Part shown: positions 1 through 10,408 of the stretch, one piece after another | Layout: each line of letters starts with the position of its first letter | Position numbering within the stretch: the stretch's first letter is position 1 | From: Periconia sp. R9002 | Lineage: Eukaryota > Ascomycota > Dothideomycetes > Pleosporales > Periconiaceae | NCBI GenBank assembly: GCA_023627715.1 | Contig: JAMAHW010000149.1 | Coordinates: 1-48,307 of the forward strand | Direction: 5' to 3' | DNA: 48,307 bases | The notes under the pieces: generated by a model | What the model saw: only the letters and a program-made list of their open reading frames with translations | The model's database searches: none | Told to the model about the DNA's origin: nothing | Translations under genes and position numbers: made by a program

Positions 1-676
1 TCTTCTGCAGGATGAGGCGATAGGGCCTACCTCCCCACCCTGCGCGCTCCTGGTCATCATCCCAGAGAAACAGAAAGTCTAGCAGCTTGTCTACCGTGGA
101 GAAGCGCATCTTGTTCCCTGTAACGATATGCGGTGGTGCAACCACGCCCTCCTCGAGAAACATGCCCTTCATGCCCTTGTAGCAGAACGTCATGTCGCCA
201 TTGTGCCTAAGCGCAGCTGGAGACAGCTCGGGACGGCTCTTATGGGTGGCCAGCATCGACGACCACACGTCAGCGTCGAACTGCTCCAGGTTCAGGGCAT
301 GCAGATACTCCAGCCACTTCCGGAGCAGCCACGGGTGCTGCTGGACGCTGTGCTGCTGGAACCAGCCTGTTGCCTGGTTGAACCGGACAAATACGTCTCG
401 CAGGTCTTTGACTGCTCTTCACCTGCGTTTGTACTCGGCATGCATCAGCAGGTTCCCAACAAGCATGTTGTCGCCGTGGGGCTGCGCCAGCCGCCTGGTC
501 GCCCAGCTGAACTTGGGCAAGAACCAGCCTATACCGCACTTCTCCAGCGTCTCTCGCATGCCAAGGCCTCTTTCACCACAAGACCTTGCCCACGCCTCTG
601 TTCCCAGCGATCTTTGTACAGCAGCGACTCCCTGCATAGCATGCTGCTTCCGTAGCAGAACCGGAGCGCACAGCAA
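1..676 (-). pseudogene. Unknown fungal protein remnant, partial, one in-frame stop
   Basis: On the minus strand one reading frame stays open from an ATG at 676 to the window edge except for a single TGA at 419-421, in the context CGC AGG TGA AGA. A C-to-T change of CGA (Arg) would explain it. Visible motifs on either side of the stop are GIGWFLPKFSW, NMLVGNLLMHAEYKRR, then VFVRFNQATGWFQQH, WLLRKWLEYLHALN and KLLDFLFLWDDDQERAGW. The style is that of large, high-copy hypothetical proteins of ascomycetes, often linked to transposable elements, but I do not recognise the family and give no function. The gene is truncated by the window, so neither its C-terminus nor its real start is known. Overlapping plus-strand frames are antisense shadows. 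Confidence 0.5.
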
Positions 677-1084
677 TAGCAGAGTAGCAGAATGAATGGT
701 GTATTACTGCAGACGCGGATCTAGAGAACGCGTCGCCGACGCGTGGCGGGGGTTCTAGCTGAAAGCGGAACAACACCCCTGTTGATTTCATTTTGAGGCT
801 GGTACCATTTAATCATATATCTTAGGGTCTATGGGTTTTGATCATATAAGTTAGGGGGTTTATTTGGCTTGATGCGCGTGTAGTGATGGACTGTTCCTCA
901 GCAACCAGTGAAGTATTGTTACGATTAGGGATGAGGCACTAGGTAGCCCGCAAATGGGAACTATGCTCAAAAATTGACTCTCTTATTCATACCTCTTGCA
1001 CAACCCCAGGGATAGAAAAATCACAGGCCCATACAAGCGGTTCTTGCGCCGGGTGGTCACTTCGGATGCCCGCCAATATGGATG
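677..1084. other. Intergenic, no gene seen
   Basis: This stretch separates the remnant above from the dispersed repeat. I see no open frame with codon structure and no RNA gene. Confidence 0.5.
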
Positions 1085-2698
1085 CTACTGCAGTCATCGC
1101 TTCCAAGTCCCCAATTCGTGTGCATCATGGATCGCCGGCATGAAGTGCTGATTGGCTGTGTTCTTTACTACATCAGGCTTTACCTTAGCTTATGCCTCGT
1201 CGAATAAGCAGAAGCGTATCATAAAAATAACCGAACCTTGCACGGCAATGGAGCAAGCTGTTGAAATGGTGCTGCATGTTGCGCGCGCAGATCGATTAAT
1301 AGATGAGCCTGCCAGTGTAAGCAGTTTAGGAGTCGCTATCGCGGTGATTGAAGTCAGCGTACTCCTACACTTGTTGATGCCCCAGCGCGATACGAGAGTG
1401 CACCCGAGTGGTTGTCTCGCTGATTGCTGCCAACATAACTAGAACTTTCACGTGTGGCAGTGTGGTGCCCCGCAGCCGCTCTCTCCGCGGAGCGATGGAT
1501 GGGAGCGGGAGCGGGAGGAAGAAACCCGGAACTGATCGCGGTAGTAACGCCACTGATGACCTTGGCAGGGCAAACGTTTGCTGGTGAGCAGTCATCTACT
1601 GATCCCCGCACGGCCCACGCTTATTGTACATAGTAATCGAATGTCTGTCGAAGAGTACGAGGCTCGGACCTGCACTTGCATTACATAAGCGCGCGCGCCT
1701 TGGGCGGTTGGGTGTTGGCGCAATCCGTAGTTGTGGCTCTTTGAGCTTCTGATGCATGTGCCATTCCGATACATACGACCTAGTATCGCTGAAGTGCTGT
1801 CGATGATGCTGAAGACCCGGCAAGTTTTTCTTCCGACGCTACCCGACACTACCCGGTGTTGCTGAAACGCTTATAGTGATACTAAGTGCAAGGACAGATT
1901 CTTATTTTCTTTGTTCTATTGCTTGGTAGAGACTGACTTGGTGGTGCTTATCCCCGCACGACTAATAGGATGATGTGTAGAAAGTCAACACGTACGGATC
2001 AGATCAATGGCAACCATTCTATGCGCATGGTCGAGGGTCATTTACGTGATGATTGCCGTAATATGCAAGTTCCGAAGTGCCGCGGAGCCGAACGGCATCT
2101 AGACGAACACTTTCCACTTGCCAGCATTCGAGCGAGCACGATACGCAATAGCATCGCTGTGTATCTTAGACGTAAGTACAATCATCACTTGCATGTCTTT
2201 CGTCTGTGCGCATCGAGCGATTACCGTCATACTGCGGCTTAGCGTGATGTGGTTGTGAGTGGATATCCACCATTATGGTTTTCCACGCCATGGTTTTCCA
2301 TCAGCATGGAAATCCAAAGCTTTGAATATGCTTATTCGGTATTCCTTCCTTATGCGTGCTCTACAAACGATGCGTTCGTGTGCAAATCAGCGCTCCATAA
2401 AGAATGATTTTCACCAGCAATAAGCGCCATCAGCGGTAGCACTGTCAACATCTCCACCATACAGCGTCACTTGCATTATCAAAGTTCACGATACTACAGC
2501 TACGTGTGGCGCTTATGTGATGCGAATGTGGCTCGAGCCATGTGGGGAAAATAGAGCGCTGATGTTTTCGTCGATAAAAGCGTTGCGGTCAACGCAGCTG
2601 ACCCGTTACTGATAGCTTAGATTCCGCAGTTGTAGATCTCGGCGCGATGGTCAGTGTATACGAAATCGACACGCGTTCCGAGTTGTCATCCTAGAGTA
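1085..2698 (+). repeat. Dispersed repeat family A, copy 1 (longest)
   Basis: About 1.6 kb that begins CTACTGCAGTCATCGC and ends CCTAGAGTA. The 5' two thirds recur inverted at 13757-14928 and the 3' two thirds recur directly at 27735-28760. Copies 1 and 2 share the 5' end, and copies 1 and 3 share the 3' end, so 1085 and 2698 are probably close to the true termini. The differences I read by eye are mostly transitions plus small indels. No reading frame is preserved over the whole unit in all copies, so I treat it as a non-coding or dead element. A short internal tandem of ATGGTTTTCCA-type units lies near 2273-2315 and has an extra unit in copy 3. Confidence 0.85.
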
Positions 2699-2773
2699 AT
2701 GTGTGAAAAGGAAGGTTTCCAAACAGATACAGCTGAGTAAATACATTGCAACTACCGCAAATCTAATCCACAA

Positions 2774-3520
2774 TCATACGATTGGTCCAAGTTCCCTTAC
2801 GGTACCCTTCAGCAGATCGTAGCGTGACACTCCAGTCACAATTTTGTGCCAATCCTTAGAAATATCAACGCCATTGAATTTCTTTCCAAAATGCGTAGCC
2901 AAAATGCTGCCGTACGTACGGTTTCCCCCTGTTTTCTGTTCATCCACAAATCCATAGCTTTGAGCTTCAATAAGAAACTCGTCCTGCGTGGGGACACCCT
3001 TTGATACTCCAAGCAATGACTTTTGAGTAGTCATGTTGTACACCATCGCAATGCCGTAATCAACACCGCTGATTCCATCTTCGTTCCTTTGGATGAAGTT
3101 CTCGATGACACCTATGATAATGGTCCCAATTCTGTTCTCTTCAAGGTATGCCCTTTGCGTGTCAACATATTCGATCATGGCCGTGGTACGCTGTATAAGG
3201 CATTTCTTTCCCATCTCTTTGTATGGCTGTTCAGCTTCTGTTTCGACCTTACGCGGGAGGCAGAAGAACTCAACTCCTTTAGATTCGGTTTCGGCCCTAA
3301 TTTTGTGTTCCATCACTTCCTTCTTGAGAGCATCCGTCGTGGGTACAAGGAGAAGGACATTCTCTCCATATGGTACGATGGTCGGTGAGCCCCCAAATGT
3401 AGAGCTGTCGGGGGCTTCGATAAAGCAAGATTTGACCAAATCTTGAGAATAAAGAATTTTTCCATTTTTTTCGATAACGATGCGTTTTTCTTGGGTCTGA
3501 AGATCGGAAGGCTGAGACAT
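2774..3520 (-). CDS. DUF84-type (inosine/xanthosine triphosphatase-like) protein
   Basis: An uninterrupted 248-aa protein. Residues from about 60 to the end match the pattern of the NTPase_I-T/DUF84 fold (PF01931; E. coli YjjX family), which hydrolyses non-canonical purine NTPs. Visible are LLLVPTTDALKKEV, GTIIIGVIENFI, GVDYGIAMVYN, LLGVSKGVPTQDEFLIEA, YGSILATHFGKK and DWHKIVTGVSRYDLL, in the family's order. The family domain is about 170-180 aa, so this protein has an extra N-terminal 60 residues of unclear role. An in-frame ATG further upstream (3691) would add 57 residues, but it lies upstream of the TATA box at 3672-3680, so I chose MSQPSDL at 3520. No intron is needed. It is probably a soluble cytosolic enzyme. 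It stands alone between repeats and shows no decay. Confidence 0.65.
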   Translation of the reverse strand: MSQPSDLQTQEKRIVIEKNGKILYSQDLVKSCFIEAPDSSTFGGSPTIVPYGENVLLLVPTTDALKKEVMEHKIRAETESKGVEFFCLPRKVETEAEQPYKEMGKKCLIQRTTAMIEYVDTQRAYLEENRIGTIIIGVIENFIQRNEDGISGVDYGIAMVYNMTTQKSLLGVSKGVPTQDEFLIEAQSYGFVDEQKTGGNRTYGSILATHFGKKFNGVDISKDWHKIVTGVSRYDLLKGTVRELGPIV

Positions 3521-3671
3521 GATGCACGCTCGTTTCGCAGTTCGAGAGGTGAAAGAAAATAGTGCTTGTGGAGATAGCGTATTGTTGTTGGAGGACACTG
3601 ATATGGGTGAATCTGATGGAGTAGAAAGTGATTGATTGAGTGATGGAGCAGTAATTACTGAAGAAGCTGTG

Positions 3672-3680
3672 ATATATATA
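3672..3680 (-). promoter_or_regulatory. TATA-like box of the DUF84 gene
   Basis: TATATATAT read on the minus strand, about 150 bp upstream of the chosen ATG at 3520. It sits at a sensible distance for a core promoter with a 5' leader of roughly 120 nt. Confidence 0.4.
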
Positions 3681-3699
3681 CAAGGAACCACGTGATGCT

Positions 3700-4377
3700 G
3701 GCCATCACGTGGTGAGCCATTGACTCAAACAATGATTTATATAATAACCAGGCGGGTTCACGGAGCACGGCTGCCTTGTGTTTACCTTGTGTCGTGCCGG
3801 CCTTCTGGCTGTGGCAAGGCTCACTGCGGCCTGTTCAACACTAGAAGCATCTACCACACAGAGAGCTTGATATGGTTGTCTTTTGACACTAACGGCTTGC
3901 TAGTGGCTGAGTGTACCTTCAAAATCTGCCTTCATGAAATCCAGCGTTTCAGTTGAGTCATGAGCAGGCCGGTGAGTGCAAGGCCCGCCTATAATAGATG
4001 AAGATTGAGAGCCAATCAGTGGAAAATTAACTGACCTGGCAGCCCTTACGCAAGCCGCTTTTCAAATAAGGCGTATGGCTGGGTGGGCGAGCGAATGGCC
4101 GTGATAGATGCCGTGTCTCGGGGCAAAAGTTGCTTATCGAATCTTCACCAACCGCGTCTACGCGAGGAATCCCTCTTCCAATGCCGACAAACAGTCATCG
4201 CGATCTTGAGGAATATCTTGAACATGGCCTGTCAACCATGTAACCGTTACATTGCTAGTTGTGCCATGTGGGCAGGTTGACGGCAGCGTGGCCATTGATC
4301 GTGCATAGTTGTATGTATTCTCGTCGTAATGCGTGCCGTAGTGTGGCTCAGACGGGACGGGGGCGGGGGGAGAGAGA
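3700..4377. other. Intergenic, no convincing gene
   Basis: Short open frames here have no recognisable motif and no supporting splice structure. A purine-rich run (GGGAGAGAGAGAG) lies just before the ABC fragment. Confidence 0.4.
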
Positions 4378-4380
4378 GTA

Positions 4381-4670
4381 GGTATCGTCGGCTGGACGGG
4401 GGCTAGCAAGAGTACGCTTGTCTCGACACTTATTCCTGTCTTAGACGTGGAAAAGGGCAGGATTCTCATTGACGGCGTCGACATTAACTTCATCAACAAG
4501 CAAGTTTTGCGCGAGAACGTGGCCATTGTCCCTCAAGACCCGGTACTGTTTAGTGGTACAATACGTAGTAAATAATCTCGATCCTAGCGGAAGAATAAGG
4601 ACAAGCAAATCATCGAGGTGCTACGGGGGTGGGATCTAATCCCGTCCGCCGGGACGCATAGTACATCCTA
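4381..4670 (+). pseudogene. ABC transporter (ABCC/MRP-type) nucleotide-binding domain fragment
   Basis: One frame gives GIVGWTGASKSTL (a decayed Walker A; the family has GRTGAGKS), then GRILIDGVDINFI, LRENVAIVPQDPVLFSGTIR and a TAA stop at 4573-4575. This is the order seen in the second nucleotide-binding domain of MRP/ABCC exporters, where the text continues with an NLDP motif. Here NNLDPSG follows in a shifted frame, and a third frame then gives DKQIIEVLRGWDLIPSAGTHS. The fragment starts abruptly at Walker A and ends before any signature or Walker B motif. There are no flanking membrane segments. It is a dead fragment of about 95 codons with at least two frameshifts. Confidence 0.8.
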
Positions 4671-4679
4671 GCCGATTGA

Positions 4680-5951
4680 AACGTCAAATCCTGGGTAGGA
4701 GATATCGACTGCTTGGCTCGACTCGCCAGTCTCGGAATCAAGCCCTAACCCTGCAATATTGCGGCTTCCAATCCACTTAAGCCAGCATACCGTAAATAAG
4801 TTAAGTGGATGGAGCAAGGAGGAGTGAACACGATTAGGAAGCAGCATATGGTTGACTAGCCGTCATCATCAGGGGTATGCAATGATAACTATCTTCTTTT
4901 GTGCAGAAGCCATCGGTGGCTATGAGGCTGTGTTGCTTACTAGCCTAGCGCCCAATCTCCACCACCGCTTGTACGGGAGCAGATATGGGCAGCTACAGTA
5001 ATGTTCTGGCAATGGTAGAAAGATCCCTTCGACGCCACGTTATTTTCCAGCCCAATTCCAGAGGAACAACCCAGAAGAGGAACATAATCACTTAGGTCCC
5101 TACTGGCAGGATGAAGATAATCTGGCAATCAGCCATTAGTGAATGACTCTCATACTCGCTGAAAACGTTTGGAAAAAAACAGCGAACCCTTAGTGTGCAT
5201 TCGAATTATCTTTAGGCAGCAATAGCTGATGATGTGGGTGTCAAATACAGAGAAACGAATTGTTTTTGCTTTAAAACTGCCCTTGGAATTAGGAGCGAGA
5301 CGGTCATATACCCTGCACATACTTCTTAGTCATGGTTCAAGGCAGATAGATGGGTGGCTTGGCCGGAGTGTAGTATTGTGTCGTAGGGTGTTGTATCATG
5401 CCCACATTGCTGGTCTGCAGCCAATGGGCCAGGCCTTAAGAAGAGCCAGTCAGAGTCTGCCTCGCCAATTACTCACCAGCTTCTACAGCTAACATATGCA
5501 GATATCATAGAGACGACTTTTATCATAAAAAACATGTTTCTGGGTTTATCTGGATTTAACCCTCTCTCCATGATACCCAGCCGGACTTGAAAGGTGGAAT
5601 GCCTAAACTAACAGTTGCAAGGCTCTACCAGAGACCGCCCATGGAAAAGAATGAATCTTTTGCCCCGGAGCAAGCCCTTGTATCAGGTATTAATGGAGCC
5701 ATTAGTTTTCGACAAGAATGTGATAAATTGCCCAGCACTGAAACAAGTTTAAGACCCTATTCGAAGTTGACTCCCAGTAAGAGTCTGTAGGAGATGGTGA
5801 ATCAGAAGTAAGCTTTCGTATCAGGCACGAGCACCAACAGTGGGCAGTATCGAGATTACAGAATCCCGAGGTCTGACTATCTTATATATCGACTGTCTTT
5901 TTTTGAAGTTGTTGTTGATTTAAACCCTTGATATTGGTATAAAGGAGATAA
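4680..5951. other. Intergenic, no assigned gene
   Basis: Open frames here (for example 4940-5128 minus, 5229-5492 plus and 5587-5790 plus) are short, show no known motif and have no partner exons that I can see. CCCTAACCCT at 4744-4753 is a chance-length telomere-like match. Confidence 0.35.
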
Positions 5952-6131
5952 ATGCTGAGCAGACTCTCACACGGGAAGCAGGAGATGGAAAAATTAACAA
6001 ATGCGCGTTCCATGTCGATTATGGGTATGGCACTCGCGATTCTACTAAGTGTTGTCTTACGTTATTCGCCTTTCTACTACACAGGCCACTTGGCACTGCA
6101 TGGTATGCTGCCGCAGAGGCAATCGGCTTGA
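5952..6131 (+). CDS. Possible small membrane-anchored or secreted ORF
   Basis: A 59-codon frame with a TATAAA at about 5939-5944. Residues 21-37 (MSIMGMALAILLSVVLR) form one hydrophobic segment preceded by basic residues, like a signal anchor or signal peptide. Because the TATA box is only about 10 bp upstream of the first ATG, the internal ATG at 6012 is the more likely start, giving about 39 residues. I know no homolog. It could be chance, or the first exon of a gene whose remainder I cannot trace. Confidence 0.2.
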   Translation: MLSRLSHGKQEMEKLTNARSMSIMGMALAILLSVVLRYSPFYYTGHLALHGMLPQRQSA

Positions 6132-6807
6132 ACAGGTTCGGCTGTCACAAATGCATAGATTCCGATTGGGGAGATATCCCACCAATGTACATAGCCCCAT
6201 CAGGCTGTCAAGGTGGGTCAAATCGGCGACATCAACGGTGTCACTCTGCTCATTGCTAGGCTCTTTATGGTGAATGCCCTTAAACAGAACGTAGTAGCAA
6301 GCTCGCTGTTCAAAGTGAAGGCTTCAGTCAGAGATGGAGAAGAGGAACTGTTCATGCCAGGAGAGGCTTCAATACTATAAGCACCGTCTTTCTACATTTT
6401 TAGATACCACATCGTCTCCATGTACCTCCGATGAAGGTCGATTGATTACCCTCTCTGTTCCTAGATCTTTCCAGGGCAAGGCAGTTTTGCTTACGCAGGC
6501 TACCATGCGTCAGGCGCACTGGTAAGGTCGACGTCACGGACGAGGCGAACTCGCTCCCTTGTTTCTTCTGGGATGTGCCCTGTTGTTGTTCCTGCTTTTG
6601 GACATCACGCCTCCGGCATTGGTCCATACTCTAGGGGACGCGTTGAGGGCATTACACAAGGGCACAGCTTTTTTTTATTTATTACAACGTCCATTCCCTG
6701 GCGAACGCTGAGGCAGATAGAAGACTCCTTCCCTTCCAGCTACAGACGCCGTACGCCCGCCGCCAGCCTCCAACCTCTCCGCCGTTTAACCCACACGCAC
6801 GCCTGCC
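6132..6807. other. Intergenic / upstream region of the phosphorylase-like gene
   Basis: No supported gene. A T-rich tract (TTTTTTTATTTATT) lies near 6669-6682, about 130 bp before the next start codon. Confidence 0.35.
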
Positions 6808-7733
6808 ATGCTTCGTAACGATCGATACAAGGACTACCTCGTTGGGGTCATATGCGCGCTCCCTGTGGAGAAGGCGGCCATCGTGGCCATGCTGGATGAG
6901 GAGCATGAGCCTCTGTTGACGGCTAAGGGCGACAACAATAGCTACACCTTTGGTAGGATCGGGGAGCACAACATCGTGGTTGCGTGTTTTCCTGCTGGCA
7001 CGGGCAACTACGCCGCGAGCGTGGCAGATGACATGGTGCACAAGTTCCCCATCAAGATTGGGCTTATGGTCGGAGTAGGTGGGGTGTATGGAGCAAAGAA
7101 GTCGACATCAGACTTGGAGATGTCGTGGTCAGTCTGCCGGAAGGCCTCCGTGGTGAGGTGGTGCCGTGGGGCTTCAGGCGAACTGGGTTGCTGAACAAGC
7201 CGCCGCCGCCGCTGCTGAACGCCGTGCAAGTCCTTAAGACCGTGCATTCCACAGAGCAAGACATGATTCCAGAGCATCTAGCGAAGATGCTGCGGAACAA
7301 ACCCAAAATGGCGCAGGTGTTTACGCACCCGGGCGCGGAGCACGACCGGTTGTACAAGTCAACCTACGTCCGCGTGGGGGGTAAGACGTGCGATGATTGC
7401 GGCAGCGGACAGATCGTCGAAAGACCGCCTCGAGAGAAGCTGGATCCGCAAATCCACTACGGCAACATTGCATCGGGCAACGAGATGAAGGACGGCGAAG
7501 CGCGAGACCGCATAGCACGGGAGCAGGGCGTGATCTGCTTTGAGACGGGGGCAGCCGGGCTGATGGACAGCTTTCCGTGCCTTGTGATTCGAGGCATATG
7601 CGACTACGCGGACTCGCACAAGAACAAGCGATGGGAGCCGTATGCCGCGGCGACAGCGGCAGCGGTTATGGTGGAGCTTCTCAGGTTCGTGCCGAAGCAA
7701 GTCGTTGAGGAGCTGGAACCAGCAAGTAGGTGA
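6808..7733 (+). pseudogene. Nucleoside-phosphorylase-like (PNP_UDP_1) protein, single-base frameshift
   Basis: Two abutting frames encode one protein of the PNP_UDP_1 family (PF01048), the fold fungi often use as the N-terminal domain of NLR-type immune receptors. Frame one (from ATG 6808) gives YLVGVICALPVEKAAIVAML, AGTGNYAASVADDM and IKIGLMVGVGG. Frame two gives VDIRLGDVVVSLPEGLRGEV, a middle region, CFETGAAGLMDSFPCLVIRG and ICDYADSHKNKRWEPYAAAT. Adding one G to the GGGG run at 7081-7084 merges them into a single 308-codon frame with the family's GVGGGV loop restored. The usual EMEAAG substrate motif reads ETGAAG here, so the key glutamate of that motif is also changed. No NACHT or repeat domain follows; the stop at 7731-7733 ends the protein. 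It is either truly broken or carries a sequencing error. Confidence 0.8.
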
Positions 7734-7775
7734 TTGTTCACATTCTATAGTCCTGGCATATAGATAAGATAGAAA

Positions 7776-8575
7776 AACCCCTACGTCGCACGGCTGGAGC
7801 TTTTGTGAGGTATGGGATGGGAGTCTGCACAGGACAATGTTATTTTGAAAACAGAATTCTAGGACTTCTAGAGTTTCATGAGTCCCAAAGCCGTCACATA
7901 TGAGTACCCGTGGTATCCCGTTTGCCAGTTCTTTGGTCTGTGGATCAAAAACGCGCGTAAGCCACTCCAAACTTATCTTCGAGTCATTGCATCCGTTTTC
8001 TGAATGTCCATAATGCCATACAGGGATTGGGTACGTAGTCCGTTGCTCGGTGGGTCGAAGCTGGCCAGATGATAAGAGGCAGCAGCGGTCTGCCATTGGC
8101 GCTGGCGCACTCAATAGCAGTCACCATTGTCTGCTTGACGCCTGCACCTCTATAGTCTCGCATGTCATCCTTACCTACAAGGACTTTGACAGAGCCAAGC
8201 ATGCTTAGCATGACGCCTGGCTCGTCTACATTGTATACATTCTCTACCCGAACAGCCGGGTCCTGTAATACATTGGTAATTATCTCAAACCACCACTCTA
8301 CGACCTTGTCGTATATATTATCCTCGTGGCGCTTCCAGTCAATCGCTTTGACTTGCTTTCAGCTCTGGCTGGCGTTTCTTGAAGGCATGGACCCAGTTCT
8401 CGTGAGAGGGCTTAATGGGTTTATTCGATGTCGACCGTCGTCGGGTGAGGCTAAACGCAAGAAAATTGCTTCCCAGGCGGAAGTAGGGCTCGCCAACGTA
8501 TACAACGAGCTGCCAGAGATAGCTTGCTTGGGTAGACGGTGACGGTGGAAACGGAGGAGAAGCCATAACCTGCAA
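7776..8575 (-). mobile_element. Fot1/pogo-type (Tc1/mariner superfamily) transposase remnant
   Basis: Minus-strand frames give, in order, MASPPFPPSPSTQASYLWQL, NWVHAFKKRQPELKA, ENVYNVDEPGVMLSMLGSVK, VLVGKDDMRDYRGAGVKQTM, RPLLPLIIWPAS, then after a frameshift TYPIPVWHYGHSENG, FDPQTKELANGIPRVLICDG and FQNNIVLCRLPSHTSQKLQP followed by CDVGVF. This is the DDE_1 core of fungal pogo-like transposases; the first two catalytic aspartates (NVDEPG and ICDGFG) are visible. Frames change at least twice: near 8220, and near 8045 where two single bases are missing. The frame breaks off after GVF at about 7776, only some 40 bp from the phosphorylase-like stop codon. No terminal inverted repeats were found. 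It is a dead, 3'-truncated copy. Confidence 0.85.
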
Positions 8576-8769
8576 AGCGTACTAGCTCAACTCTAAGCAG
8601 AGAGAGCCGGTAAGTAGTACCAGCAGCTCACCTTACTTTTTACAGATGAGATATTAATGCTAAATGTAGTTTATTATTAGTTAGTTCGTAGTAGTCTAGC
8701 AGTGAGGCGATAAATGGACTAGGAGGTGAAAGGGATTTGGAAAAACAGTCGGATCGAGGGTGCAGGGGC
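8576..8769. other. Junction between two element remnants
   Basis: AT-rich DNA between the transposase 5' end and the recombinase-like remnant. No gene seen. Confidence 0.35.
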
Positions 8770-10132
8770 CGCCTTCAAATCTGAAAAGACAATAGGGCTA
8801 ATGTCCTTTGCCCATAACTGTCAGAGATGCAAAAGCGAAGGCAAGCCCGATCTAGTTGCATTTCAACGCTCTTCCGTGTAGCTGTCCGGTCCTGCTCACT
8901 CGAAGCATCCTAGCTCGACACTTGTTTGAGCGCGACTAGCTCCTCATTAAGATTCGTCATCTGGTCGAGGTGCCCAAGTTGGCGGACGGTCAATCGGTGG
9001 GCCAGCTCGACACGGTTTGCAGGCTGTATGCTGCGGAATGCGAAGCATAAAAGCCTTTTCTAGACTTGCTTGTAACTGTGGTACGTTGAATCACGCAGCT
9101 TGGCCAGTAAAGGCCGGTCGACAGCTCGGCGCTTCTGTATGAAGCTGTTGATGCGTGCCTGATCGAAGATATTGACCTTGTCATTCTGAATTGATTTGTG
9201 GGCCTCTTCTACGATGCGGTCTATGCTGTTGGAGAACTCGATGAGGATCGGCTCGGATGCTGCGTCGGCGGGGCTTGCTAAAGGAGCGACCTCTCCGAAC
9301 GAGTAGCCATTGAGATACTTCGGCCAACGAGTCATTTCTAGCCATTGGGAGACCTCCGTCTGCCCGGCGTTGTCGAGTATAATGTCTTCTCGCTTCCTCG
9401 TCTCCTGATCGCCTTCTTCAAGTGCTCCATCAATCTGCATTCGGATATAATCGGCTTCAGGCAGCGAGCGCGCGCCATGCCCTGACGCCGCATGGTTTCT
9501 TCCGCCTCTTTGATCTCGGCCGGAGAGATGACTTCAAATTACCCACTGCGAAAGCCTGCCGCGAAGAGGCGTTGACAGGAGACGTTTCTCCAACGCGGAG
9601 TCATCGGTTTCGAAGTTTTACACGGCCGCCCCTCTCTACACATAAATTCGGCGTGTTCTTTTCCCCAGTGCCTGCGCATTGTTTCTGTCGAAGTTGCGAC
9701 GTAAGAGCACTTCACACAACCAATACCGCGATGCAAAGGAAGATACGCCAGAGCAGGCGCACCTGCAAGCGGCGCCTGAAAATGGGCTGAGTTAGGGTCG
9801 ATCGGACCTTTTTTCAACAGTTCTTCCTTAATCATGCGCATTTTTTTGCGAGAACTGTGGATGGTTGGCGTGGTGCCGCAGCAGATGGCCGAAATAGTGG
9901 TTAGGTTTAACGCCAAAGCCGCATGGGAGACAGACCCATGTCTGGAAGTCTTCAAGATAGGAAAAAAAGTCCATTGTGGTATGTACGCAACCAGATCTAA
10001 TGTAAAAAGCGATTCAAATAAGATATGTGCGGATGAACTATGCTGGAATTTATAAAGGAGCTCTATGTTACGTAGAAAACGGGTGGCTGGGTCGCAATCT
10101 CCCCCTTTTCTACATCTACAAATGCGGCACAC
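8770..10132 (-). pseudogene. OrsD / tyrosine-recombinase-like gene remnant, colinear (unpermuted) copy
   Basis: Read from right to left. A first zinc-finger-like block in one frame (VCLPCGFGVKP, then GHLLRHHANH, about 9863-9965) is followed in another frame by GIGCVKCSYVATSTETMRRH with WGKEH, then GRPCKTSKP and NVSCQRLF. After short shifts come ISPAEIKEAEETMRRQ, ADYIRMQIDGALEEGDQE, EVSQWLEMTRWPKYLNG, FDQARINSFIQKRRAVDRPL and YHSYKQV. A TAG at 9063-9065 interrupts KRLLCFAFRSIQPANRV and LAHRLTVRQLGHLDQM, and the last recognisable block is QLDRACLRFCIS near 8830. The blocks match the two halves of the element at 20.3-23.1 kb, but here the OrsD-like region directly precedes the recombinase-like N-terminus. 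The catalytic half is missing. Several frameshifts and stops make it dead. Confidence 0.75.
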
Positions 10133-10281
10133 TAGACTGCTACTCCCTCAAAGTATTCTTAATCTGTTAAATCCAGTTTATTGTCGAATCTCGCTTATTA
10201 TGATCTACGTGTATTCAAACAGCCTCTAGGGAAGTAGGCAAAGAGTGTGTCAGTATACAATATTCGCTCTTAGACACAGAC

Positions 10282-10408
10282 CTACTAGGGGGTAGCGCAA
10301 AGTAACTTTTGGTGAGGCGAGCGCACAGACCAGATTTCGGAGTACTGACCAACCAGAGCGTAAAGAACTGGAGTGGGGGTTGCATCCAGTTTGCAATGTA
10401 TCTCTAGA
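10282..10408 (+). repeat. 127-bp dispersed repeat B, copy 1
   Basis: Runs from CTACTAGGGGGTAGCGC to TATCTCTAGA. A copy of exactly the same length lies at 16335-16461 in the same orientation. Shared blocks include ACTTTTGGTGAGGCGA and GGGTTGCATC. It has no coding potential. It could be a solo terminal repeat or a MITE; I found no target duplication. Confidence 0.8.

Noticed and set aside
128..695. Two long plus-strand frames at the left edge
   Set aside because: They lie antisense to the better-supported minus-strand remnant and show no motif.
1152..1442. A conserved 95-codon protein in repeat A (also 14571-14855 minus)
   Set aside because: The frame is shared by copies 1 and 2 but has no known motif, and neighbouring parts of the repeat have no frame kept in all copies; similarity is explained by the DNA repeat.
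3521..3691. Longer start for the DUF84 gene at ATG 3691
   Set aside because: It lies upstream of the TATA box and adds a low-complexity Ser/Thr/Asn stretch unlike the family.
4744..4753. CCCTAACCCT as another interstitial telomere
   Set aside because: Only 1.7 repeat units, expected by chance at this length.
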